Shown here piece after piece: positions 1 to 5,356 of a DNA stretch of 5,545 nt. Position numbers and translations under genes: made by a program. This DNA is from an uncultured Chloroflexota bacterium (lineage in GTDB: Bacteria; Chloroflexota; Limnocylindria; Limnocylindrales; CSP1-4), in NCBI GenBank assembly GCA_903930745.1, contig CAIYZX010000565.1:1-5545 (forward strand), given 5' to 3'. Within the stretch, counting starts at the first letter, position 1. Every line of letters starts with the position of its first letter. The notes under the pieces were generated by a model. The model did no database searches and was not told the DNA's origin. It worked only from the letters and a program-made list of their open reading frames with translations.

Positions 1-136
1 CGATGGCCGGCGAGACATCGGCGCCCGGGTCCGCGCCCGCGGGGACCGGCGAGGCCGCGATGGCCGGCGAGGCCGCGAGTGAGATGACGAGCCCGATGAC
101 GGCTGCCGGGCGGCGGAGGGGCAGACGGCGGGCCAT
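1..136 (-). CDS. Secreted protein of unknown function, N-terminal 45 codons only (runs off left edge)
   Basis: Reading leftward from ATG at 136-134 gives an open frame to the window edge that begins MARRLPLRRPAAVIGLVISL. This is a textbook Sec signal peptide: a basic n-region with Arg 3, 4, 8 and 9, a hydrophobic core at about residues 11-22, and an Ala-Ile-Ala motif ending at residue 27, where signal peptidase I would cut. There is no lipobox Cys. After the cut the chain is rich in Ala, Pro, Gly and Asp, like the linker of an exported protein. A GAGGTG ribosome binding site lies a few bases upstream of the ATG, and a TAGGAT -10-like box lies about 40 bp upstream. The gene is divergent from the methyltransferase at 276. 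Its function cannot be told, because no mature domain is in the window. The alternative, that this strand is an N-terminal extension of the methyltransferase, is less likely: that reading is low-complexity and has no family match. Confidence 0.72.
   Translation of the reverse strand, partial: MARRLPLRRPAAVIGLVISLAASPAIAASPVPAGADPGADVSPAI
46..78. repeat. 15-bp direct repeat, 18-bp period, at the signal peptide cleavage site
   Basis: CCGGCGAGGCCGCGA occurs at 46-60 and again at 64-78, an offset of exactly 18 bp. On the minus strand this keeps the frame of the secreted protein and duplicates an Ala-Ala-Ser-Pro block (AASPAI then AASPVP) across the predicted signal peptidase site. It is probably a small in-frame slippage duplication. 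Confidence 0.7.
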
Positions 137-176
137 GGGAGCACCTCGGCGGGGGCGGGCGGAGGGAGGGGCCCGC

Positions 177-182
177 ATCCTA
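177..182 (-). promoter_or_regulatory. -10-like box TAGGAT for the minus-strand secreted gene
   Basis: The minus strand reads TAGGAT at 182-177, about 40 bp upstream of the ATG at 136, which would give a leader of roughly 35 nt. No good -35 hexamer lies 16-18 bp upstream. The same hexamer recurs on the plus strand at 5254-5259 ahead of another gene, which raises its credibility slightly. Confidence 0.35.
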
Positions 183-233
183 GCGGAACAATCCGCCCTC
201 GACCATCACAACCCCCTATCGTTGGCGCGCGGT

Positions 234-250
234 GGCACCATCACGGTGCC
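234..250. promoter_or_regulatory. Inverted repeat (possible operator) in the methyltransferase leader
   Basis: GGCACC (234-239) and GGTGCC (245-250) form a perfect 6-bp inverted repeat around ATCAC, 25 bp upstream of the ATG at 276 and just before the ribosome binding site. It lies downstream of a weak -10-like TATCGT (217-222), so it could be an operator near the transcription start or a small leader hairpin. A smaller inverted repeat, GCGGA-ACAA-TCCGC (183-196), lies further upstream. A 6-bp stem can occur by chance in DNA this rich in GC. Confidence 0.3.
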
Positions 251-261
251 GCGACCAGCGC

Positions 262-267
262 AGGGGA
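262..267 (+). promoter_or_regulatory. Ribosome binding site AGGGGA that fixes the methyltransferase start
   Basis: AGGGGA ends 8 nt before ATG 276. It supports that start over the upstream in-frame ATGs at 3, 60 and elsewhere, which lie inside sequence that codes on the other strand. Confidence 0.6.
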
Positions 268-275
268 TCATCGGC

Positions 276-1766
276 ATGACGGACATCGCGGCGGAGCTCT
301 GGCCGGACGAGGCCGTCGAGGCCATCCACGAGACCTCGCTCGCCGTCCTTGAGCGCGTGGGCGTCAAGGTGGAGTCGCCGGAGGCCCGGCAGATCATGGT
401 CGCCGGCGGCGCCACCGAGGGAGAGAACGGCCGTCTTCGGCTTCCGCGAGGCGCGGTCATGGAAAGGGTCGCGGCCTGCCTCCCGCAGTTCACCCTGGTT
501 GCCCGTGACACGAGCCGGTCCATCCCCGTGGACGCCGCCCCCGCGGCCACCTACGTGCACAACATGGGCGGCGCGCGCGACATGGTGGACCCGCGGACCG
601 GCACCGCACGCCGCGCCACCGTGGCGGACCAGGTCCGTCTCACGCGCGTCATGCACCACATGGCCAACCTCCACAGCGTGACGTCCCTCGTCCAGCCGGA
701 CGACGTCCCGCACCCCCTGGAGCCGCTCTACTCGTACCTCGTCCTCGCCCACGAGACGGACAAGCCGCTCGGCGGCCCCGGCATCTCGTTCCCGTTCCAG
801 GCGGAGGCGCTGCGGCGGATGGCCCAGGCCCTGACGGGCGCCGATGGCACCGGCGACCGCTTCCCCATCGACCTCGCGTTCTCGCCCGTCAGCCCGCTCA
901 CGCTGGGGGCGGAGGTCACGGACGCGATGATCGAGACCGTCCGGCGCGGCGGCGTTGCGGTGGAGATCCTCCCCTGCCCCGCGGCCGGCACCACGGCACC
1001 CGGGTCCATGGCGGGCGCCATCGCCACGCAGAACGCGGAGGTCCTCGCGGGCCTGTTCCTGGTCCAGGCCGTCAACCCGGGCACCGCGCTCTACTACGGG
1101 CCGCGGCTATCCAGCATCAATCCGCGCAGCGGCCTCGTGACCAGCGGGCCGCCGGAGACCGGCGTGGCCAGCGTCGCCGCGACGCTCCTCGCCCGCCGCT
1201 ATGGCCTCGCCTGTGACTGCTACGGCCCCACCAGCGACAGCGTCACCGTGGACACCCAGTTCGGCATGGAGCACATGGCGAACGCCATCGTGGGCATGGC
1301 CGCCAGCCCGCGCTTCCTCTCCGGCCCCGGCGAGAACCAGGGTGGCAACGGCGGGTCACTCGAAGCGCTGGTCATCGACGACGAGGTCCTCAACTACGCC
1401 TTCTACGCCCGGACGCCGCGCCCGTGGACGCACGCCGCGCTGGACGTGGACGCGATCGCCGAAGGCCTCGAATCCGGGTTCGGCTTCCTGGGCACCACGC
1501 ACACCCGCACGTGGCTCAAGGCGGACTTCGTGCGGCCCACGCTGGCCTGGCGCGGCTCCATGGGCGACTGGGTGGCGAGCGGCCGGACCGGCCTCGTGGA
1601 CCTGGCGTCCGAGAAGGCGGCGGCGTACGTGGCGCGGCCCCCGGTGGGCATGCCGGACGGCGTGGCGGACGAGCTCTGCCGGACCATCGACGACGTGGCG
1701 GCCACCCTTGGGATCACGGATCACCCGGACCCGCGGCGCGTCCTGGAGGCTGCGGCGACGGCCTGA
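276..1766 (+). CDS. Trimethylamine methyltransferase (MttB/MtgB, COG5598) family protein, non-pyrrolysine type
   Basis: This is a 496-aa cytosolic protein of the MttB superfamily (PF06253), whose known members move a methyl group from a quaternary or tertiary amine to the Co(I) of a cognate corrinoid protein. Family features seen are an N-terminal helical segment (about residues 5-60) with LERVGVKVESPEAR, the block GGARDMVDPRTGTARRAT near residue 95, the core SDS-x3-D-TQFGME at 320-332, a Gly-rich loop followed by LVIDDEVL, and the C-terminal signature HTRTWLKADFVRP...SEKAAAY. The length matches the usual 470-500 aa. There is no in-frame TAG, so no pyrrolysine; the region where pyrrolysine sits in true MttB appears to correspond to Tyr-Gly-Pro-Thr before SDS (residues 316-319), an alignment made from memory. 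Like MtgB, it may act on a betaine-type substrate, but the substrate cannot be told. No corrinoid protein or reactivase gene adjoins it. The start rests on the AGGGGA site and on family length. The gene stands alone, divergent from the secreted gene. Confidence 0.88.
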   Translation: MTDIAAELWPDEAVEAIHETSLAVLERVGVKVESPEARQIMVAGGATEGENGRLRLPRGAVMERVAACLPQFTLVARDTSRSIPVDAAPAATYVHNMGGARDMVDPRTGTARRATVADQVRLTRVMHHMANLHSVTSLVQPDDVPHPLEPLYSYLVLAHETDKPLGGPGISFPFQAEALRRMAQALTGADGTGDRFPIDLAFSPVSPLTLGAEVTDAMIETVRRGGVAVEILPCPAAGTTAPGSMAGAIATQNAEVLAGLFLVQAVNPGTALYYGPRLSSINPRSGLVTSGPPETGVASVAATLLARRYGLACDCYGPTSDSVTVDTQFGMEHMANAIVGMAASPRFLSGPGENQGGNGGSLEALVIDDEVLNYAFYARTPRPWTHAALDVDAIAEGLESGFGFLGTTHTRTWLKADFVRPTLAWRGSMGDWVASGRTGLVDLASEKAAAYVARPPVGMPDGVADELCRTIDDVAATLGITDHPDPRRVLEAAATA

Positions 1767-1780
1767 CGGGCACGCATGGC

Positions 1781-1805
1781 ACCGCGGAGGTCGGCTCCCC
1801 GCGGT
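1781..1805 (+). terminator. GC-rich hairpin after the methyltransferase gene
   Basis: ACCGCGG (1781-1787) pairs perfectly with CCGCGGT (1799-1805), and AG/CT can extend the stem inward with a small bulge. It begins 15 nt after the stop codon. There is no T-run after it, so it is either a U-less terminator stem or an mRNA 3'-end stabiliser. Confidence 0.4.
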
Positions 1806-1841
1806 GGATGGCGGATGGGGTCCCGGGTGGATCGCGGGTGG

Positions 1842-1859
1842 TCCGTCAGCCCTGACGGA
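1842..1859. repeat. Palindrome copy 1: TCCGTCA-GCCC-TGACGGA
   Basis: A 7-bp perfect inverted repeat around GCCC (TCCGTCAGCCCTGACGGA; the arms extend to 8 bp if the spacer is counted as 2 nt). It lies 76 bp after the methyltransferase stop. The same arms recur at 1937-1952. It could fold as a hairpin with a tetraloop or act as a two-fold protein-binding site. No T-run follows it. Confidence 0.6.
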
Positions 1860-1883
1860 GTTCCGGGGGTCAGCCGCAGAGCT

Positions 1884-1897
1884 CACGACAGATCGTG
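1884..1897. repeat. Small inverted repeat CACGA-CAGA-TCGTG
   Basis: A 5-bp perfect inverted repeat with a 4-nt spacer, lying between the two CCGTCA palindromes. The arms differ from theirs, so it is not a third copy. At this length chance occurrence is quite possible. Confidence 0.25.
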
Positions 1898-1936
1898 CAG
1901 GAATCGGCCTGAGCCACGCTGGTCAACGCCCGTTTC

Positions 1937-1952
1937 CCGTCACCGCTGACGG
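1937..1952. repeat. Palindrome copy 2: CCGTCA-CCGC-TGACGG
   Basis: A 6-bp perfect inverted repeat around a 4-nt spacer, with the same arms as copy 1 but a different spacer. The two centres are 94 bp apart, close to nine helical turns. The outer ends of the pair, TCCGTCAGC at 1842-1850 and GCTGACGGA at 1945-1953, are also perfect inverted repeats of each other, so the 112-bp segment has matched ends. Confidence 0.6.
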
Positions 1953-1998
1953 ATGACCCGGCCCGGGCCCCAGCCGGACGATCCCCTCGCATGGGGCG

Positions 1999-2028
1999 TT
2001 GGTCATCCGCGCGCGCGACGGCTATACT
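1999..2028 (+). promoter_or_regulatory. Sigma70-type promoter of the tRNA gene
   Basis: A -35 box TTGGTC (1999-2004) and a -10 box TATACT (2023-2028) are separated by 18 bp. The -10 box is close to consensus and stands out in very GC-rich DNA. Transcription would begin at about 2035, within a few bases of the mature tRNA 5' end at 2038, so the primary transcript would need almost no 5' leader processing. Confidence 0.7.
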
Positions 2029-2037
2029 GCGCCCCGC

Positions 2038-2112
2038 GCCGACATAGCTCAGCGGTAGAGCAGCTGTTTCGTAAACAGCAGGTCCTCGGTTCAAATCCGA
2101 GTGTCGGCTCCA
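2038..2112 (+). tRNA. tRNA-Thr(CGT)
   Basis: A full cloverleaf can be drawn. The acceptor stem GCCGACA (2038-2044) pairs perfectly with TGTCGGC (2102-2108). The D-arm is GCTC/GAGC (2047-2050/2058-2061) around AGCGGTA. The anticodon stem GCTGT/ACAGC (2063-2067/2075-2079) encloses the loop TTCGTAA, with anticodon CGT at 2070-2072. The variable loop is AGGTC, and the T-arm CTCGG/CCGAG (2085-2089/2097-2101) encloses TTCAAAT. The discriminator is T2109 and CCA (2110-2112) is genome-encoded. The anticodon reads the threonine codon ACG, and every stem is fully Watson-Crick paired, so the gene is intact. It has its own promoter and a hairpin downstream, so it appears to be a single-gene transcription unit. 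Confidence 0.97.
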
Positions 2113-2127
2113 GTGATCGCAACGTGG

Positions 2128-2150
2128 AACCCGGCCCCAGGGCCGGGTTT
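2128..2150 (+). terminator. Intrinsic terminator-like hairpin after tRNA-Thr
   Basis: AACCCGGCC (2128-2136) pairs perfectly with GGCCGGGTT (2141-2149) around a CCAG loop, a 9-bp stem. It is followed by TTT, then CG and a T-richer stretch (GCTTCTC). It begins 15 nt after the CCA end of the tRNA. The U-tract is short, as is common in GC-rich genomes. Confidence 0.75.
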
Positions 2151-2264
2151 CGTGCTTCTCGGACGGGCGGCGCGCCACCCTGTCGGAAGCATCCCACGCC
2201 GGGACGGCACCAGGGTCGTGCGAACGCGGCGACCAATGGCGGGTCCGCTACGGGCCGGGCGGCG

Positions 2265-2280
2265 GATAGGCAAATACCCT
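2265..2280 (+). promoter_or_regulatory. AT-richer patch, possible promoter of the lipoprotein gene
   Basis: GATAGGCAAATACCCT is the most AT-rich stretch in the 268-bp gap before the lipoprotein gene. GATAGG or AAATAC could serve as a -10 element and would give a leader of about 100 nt. No convincing -35 box goes with either. The rest of the gap (2151-2264) shows no gene or recognisable site. Confidence 0.2.
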
Positions 2281-2343
2281 CGCCCGCGCGACAGTGGGCA
2301 CAACCGGCTGCCCGCCCCTGGGCCACACCTTCGGCCCGTGTGT

Positions 2344-2361
2344 CGTCGGTCTGATCCGACG
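2344..2361 (+). promoter_or_regulatory. Leader hairpin just before the lipoprotein ribosome binding site
   Basis: CGTCGG (2344-2349) pairs with CCGACG (2356-2361) around TCTGAT. It ends 4 nt before the GGAGA ribosome binding site (2366-2370), which is itself 10 nt before ATG 2381. It could affect ribosome access, but a 6-bp stem is modest evidence. Confidence 0.3.
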
Positions 2362-2380
2362 CACCGGAGACTTCGCCCCC

Positions 2381-5167
2381 ATGCGCGCCCACCGCGCCCA
2401 CCGCGCCCTCACCCTCGCAGCAGCCCTTGCCCTGACCATCGTCACGCTTGGGGGCTGCAGCCCCGCCGAGCCCGCCCCCGGCAGCGCGGAGCCCGGCGCC
2501 ACCGCCAGCTCGAGCGCCACAGTCCCCACCCCCACGGAGAGCCCGGACGTCACCGTCCCCACCACGGACACGGTGGAGCTGGGCAACCAGCCCGCGGGCG
2601 CCGCGCTCACCGCCGATGGCCGCTACCTCTGGACCGTCTCGGCCGGCCTCAGCGCGAACGACGTGCGGATCGTGGACACATCCACGCGCCAGGTCTGCCA
2701 GGTCATCCCGCTCGCCGGCGCATCCGGCGGCATCGCCCTGGACAGCGAGCACGGCCTCGCGTTCGTCTCCGGCATCACCGTGTCGCGGTGGCGCCCCACT
2801 GACCTCAAGCTGCCCGGCGCCAGGGGCAACGTGGTGCTGGTCTACCGCTTCGGCGACACGTGCGGTGACGCCGTCCTGGACCGGATCATCCAGGTGCCGC
2901 CGCCCGCGGACGCGCCGCACCTCCAGCAGTACCCGCCCATCCCGCAGCGCAGCAACCAGCCCGGCACCACGGACGCGTGGCCGCAGCGCCTCGCGGTCTC
3001 ACCGGACGGCACCCGCCTCCTCGTCCCGCTGAACCTGGCGGACCGGCTTGCCGTGATCCAGCTGGACAACGAGGACAAGGCCGTCTACCTGCCCACGCAG
3101 GCTGCGGCCTACGCCTTCGCGGCCGCGATCCTGCCGGACGGGAGGACCGGGCTCGTGACCAACGAGGGACGCGGCACCGTGTCCGTCGTCAACCTGGGCG
3201 TGGACGGGCAGGCGCCGGCGCTCGTGCAGGACATCGCCGTGGGCGCGCCGCTCTCCCACCCCCAGGGCATCACCGTGGATCCCGAAGGCGAACGCGCGTA
3301 CATCGCCCTCTCCGCCAGCGATGACGTGGCCGTGGTGGACCTCGCCACGATGACCGTGGAGCGCACCATCGCCGTGGGCCGCCCCGCGGGCCTGGGCACG
3401 CAGCCCGTGGACGTGGCACTGGACCCGGAGGGCGCGCACCTCTACGTGGCCGAGATGGGCGCCGACGAGCTCGCGGTGGTCCAGCTGCCGGCCGAGGACG
3501 ACGACGGGGACGGGGACGACGCCGAAGCCGGTGCCGATGCGAGCGACTGGCAGGTGGTTGGCCACATCCCCACCGCCGAGATCCCGCAGGCCGTCACCGT
3601 CCGCCCCGCCGCCAACGGGCAGCCCGCCGAGATCGCCTGGGTCTCCGCCGAGGGCGTCCCCGCCGGCCCCAACCCCAACGGCCCGGTGACCACGGATCCC
3701 ATGGACCCCATCTTCTGGGCGTTCAACCGGATCGCGCCCACCACGGACATCTTCGAGGAGGACACCACCTACCTCCCCGCGATGGTGCGCGGCACGGCGG
3801 GCTTCCTCGAGGTCCCCTCGGACGAGGTGCTGGCAGACCTCTCGAAGCTCGCCGACGCCCCGATGGACACGGCAAACCTCCCCGTGGCCCCCGCGGACAC
3901 GCCCCTCCGCGCGGACGGGCCCATCAGGCACGTCTTCTTCATCGTCCGCGAGAACCGGTCCTACGACCAGATCCTGGGCGACCTGCCCATCGGCAACGGC
4001 GACCCCTCGCTGGTGCTCTTCCCGGAGAAGGTGACGCCGAACATCCACGCGCTGGTCCAGCGCTTCCCGCTCCTGGACAACGTCCTCGCCAACTCGGAGG
4101 CGTCCATCCAGGGCCACATGTGGACCTCGTCCGGCGAGGTGACGGACTACGTCAACCGCAACTGGGTCCAGCAGTACGCAGGCCGCGGCCGCCCCAACGA
4201 CTTCGGCATGTTCGCCATCAGCTGGCCCGGCAACGGGTTCCTCTTCAACCAGGCCGAGCGCCAGGGCATCACGTACTTCAACTACGGCGAGGCGTTCGAT
4301 GGCGGGATCGCGGATGTCGCCGATGAGAACCGCACCGCCGAAGGCCTCGAGGAGCTCAAGCGCGTCACAGCGAACTCAGACCTGGGCGAGGACATGATGG
4401 AGGGCGGCTGCTACCCGGCCGACATCGGCATCGGCGCCACGCCCAGCGGCACCATGACGTTTGACTCCGCCCTGCCCGAGGGTGCGCCCGAGGGCGCCAT
4501 CTCGCGCGTGGCCTGCTTCACGGACCGCTTCAACGCCCAGCTGGCGGCGGGCACCGTCCCGGCGTTCAACTACCTCACGCTCACCGGGGACCACACCCGC
4601 GGCACGCAGCCCGGCTACATGACCCCCACCGCGATGGTCGCGGACAACGACCTCGCGGTTGGCCAGCTCGTGGAGCTGATCTCGCACTCGCCCATCTGGT
4701 CGTCATCGGCCATCTTCGTGGTGGAGGACGACTCCCAGGACGGCGCGGACCACGTGGACGCGCACCGGATCCCGGCCATGGTCATCAGCCCGTACGCGAA
4801 GCAGGGCGTGGTCAGCACCCGGTACGACCTCGTCTCGGTCATCCGGTCCATGGAGCTGATCATCGGGATGCAGCCGTTCACTCTCAACGACGCGCTGGCG
4901 ACGCCGATGTACGACGCGTTCTCCGGGACGCCCGTCAACCTGGCCCCGGTGGACGCCATCACGCCTGCGGTCAACCTGCTGGAGATGAACCAGCCCGGTG
5001 CGCCCTGGGCGGAGGAGTCCGCCAGCCTCAACCTGGGCGCCACGGACGCCGCACCGCAGGCCGCGCTGGATGCCATCCTGTGGCACTCCGTCTACGGGGC
5101 CAACTCCGCACCGCCCCCGCCCGGCCCCAACGCCGAGTACGAGACTGGCGCAGACGTGGACGACTGA
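2381..5167 (+). CDS. Lipoprotein with YncE-like beta-propeller fused to a phosphoesterase (alkaline phosphatase superfamily) domain
   Basis: This is a 928-aa, probably surface-anchored protein. The N-terminus has Arg/His residues, a hydrophobic core and lipobox TLGGC with Cys26 as the lipidation site, then a Pro/Ala/Ser/Thr-rich linker to about residue 60. Residues 65 to about 430 hold YVTN/YncE-type blades such as RLAVSPDGTRLL, VAVVDLATMTVERTIAVG and PVDVALDPEGAHLYVAEMG. An acidic insert (residues 372-389) interrupts one blade. Residues 515 to about 850 match the PF04185 phosphoesterase family: IRHVFFIVRENRSYDQILG (metal ligands likely Glu524/Asn525), an ASIQGHMW segment (575-581), NYLTLTGDHTRGTQPG, and EDDSQDGADHVDAHR (782-796) with Asp783/Asp784 as likely metal ligands. 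The architecture fits proteins annotated as bifunctional YncE family/alkaline phosphatase family. It probably hydrolyses a phosphoester outside the membrane; the substrate is unknown. GGAGA 10 nt upstream and the signal peptide fix ATG 2381 rather than the in-frame GTG at 2294. No operon partner is visible. Confidence 0.9.
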   Translation: MRAHRAHRALTLAAALALTIVTLGGCSPAEPAPGSAEPGATASSSATVPTPTESPDVTVPTTDTVELGNQPAGAALTADGRYLWTVSAGLSANDVRIVDTSTRQVCQVIPLAGASGGIALDSEHGLAFVSGITVSRWRPTDLKLPGARGNVVLVYRFGDTCGDAVLDRIIQVPPPADAPHLQQYPPIPQRSNQPGTTDAWPQRLAVSPDGTRLLVPLNLADRLAVIQLDNEDKAVYLPTQAAAYAFAAAILPDGRTGLVTNEGRGTVSVVNLGVDGQAPALVQDIAVGAPLSHPQGITVDPEGERAYIALSASDDVAVVDLATMTVERTIAVGRPAGLGTQPVDVALDPEGAHLYVAEMGADELAVVQLPAEDDDGDGDDAEAGADASDWQVVGHIPTAEIPQAVTVRPAANGQPAEIAWVSAEGVPAGPNPNGPVTTDPMDPIFWAFNRIAPTTDIFEEDTTYLPAMVRGTAGFLEVPSDEVLADLSKLADAPMDTANLPVAPADTPLRADGPIRHVFFIVRENRSYDQILGDLPIGNGDPSLVLFPEKVTPNIHALVQRFPLLDNVLANSEASIQGHMWTSSGEVTDYVNRNWVQQYAGRGRPNDFGMFAISWPGNGFLFNQAERQGITYFNYGEAFDGGIADVADENRTAEGLEELKRVTANSDLGEDMMEGGCYPADIGIGATPSGTMTFDSALPEGAPEGAISRVACFTDRFNAQLAAGTVPAFNYLTLTGDHTRGTQPGYMTPTAMVADNDLAVGQLVELISHSPIWSSSAIFVVEDDSQDGADHVDAHRIPAMVISPYAKQGVVSTRYDLVSVIRSMELIIGMQPFTLNDALATPMYDAFSGTPVNLAPVDAITPAVNLLEMNQPGAPWAEESASLNLGATDAAPQAALDAILWHSVYGANSAPPPPGPNAEYETGADVDD

Positions 5168-5180
5168 CCGCGGGGCAAGG

Positions 5181-5205
5181 CCTGGGCGGGCGTGGGGCGC
5201 CCGGG
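5181..5205 (+). terminator. GC-rich hairpin after the lipoprotein gene
   Basis: CCTGGGCG (5181-5188) can pair with CGCCCGGG (5198-5205), 8 bp with one G-T pair and a 9-nt loop. An alternative fold is GGGCG-TGGGG-CGCCC (5188-5202). It starts 14 nt after the stop codon. There is no T-run, so termination here is only a possibility. Confidence 0.35.
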
Positions 5206-5253
5206 AAACGCCAATCCCCCGGTAGAGGTCTAGCCGCGCCGGTGGCGCGCGAG

Positions 5254-5259
5254 TAGGAT
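5254..5259 (+). promoter_or_regulatory. -10-like box TAGGAT ahead of the 3'-edge gene
   Basis: TAGGAT lies about 100 bp upstream of the GTG start at 5357 and is the same hexamer found ahead of the left-edge gene. The -35 region is not recognisable. If it is used, the leader is about 90 nt and includes only tiny open frames (5285-5347 and 5320-5403). Confidence 0.3.
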
Positions 5260-5356
5260 TCGGGGGAGCGACAACGCTGCGACGATGGGGAGTCGGCGCG
5301 GCGAGCGCGACGCTGATCGATGCGCAAGCCGGTCTGCCAGCGCGTGAGGTGCACAG

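Noticed and set aside
3..275. N-terminal extension of the methyltransferase from upstream in-frame ATGs
   Set aside because: The extension is Ala/Gly/Arg-rich low complexity, exceeds the family length, lies opposite a signal-peptide coding start and includes the divergent promoter region. ATG 276 has a good ribosome binding site.
1221..1232. Pyrrolysine site of MttB
   Set aside because: There is no in-frame TAG anywhere in 276-1766; the stretch that seems to align with the pyrrolysine region reads Tyr-Gly-Pro-Thr, so this is a non-pyrrolysine member.
2038..2112. tRNA-end attachment site of an integrated element
   Set aside because: No repeat of the tRNA 3' end and no integrase gene is present in the window; the downstream gene is an ordinary lipoprotein of matching composition.
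1870..2178. Minus-strand open frame with SRHSDLNRGPAVYETAAL
   Set aside because: This is the well-known false translation of the antisense strand of a tRNA gene, here tRNA-Thr. Such pseudo-proteins are common in databases.
1953..2354. Plus-strand open frame with RHSSAVEQLFRKQQVLGSNP
   Set aside because: This is the sense-strand false translation of the same tRNA gene, running through its promoter and terminator.
2294..2380. Earlier in-frame GTG start for the lipoprotein gene
   Set aside because: It would bury the lipoprotein signal peptide behind 29 extra residues. ATG 2381 has GGAGA upstream and gives a proper lipobox at Cys26.
2003..2920. Long minus-strand open frame across the tRNA and the start of the lipoprotein gene
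   Set aside because: Its C-terminal part (TLGFEPRTCCLRNS) is another reading of the antisense tRNA, and the rest is the complement of the lipoprotein coding sequence. It has no family resemblance.
2999..4117. 372-residue minus-strand open frame inside the lipoprotein gene
   Set aside because: It is rich in His, Gly, Val and Arg in the manner of an antisense shadow of GC-rich codons, and the plus strand encodes recognised domains throughout.
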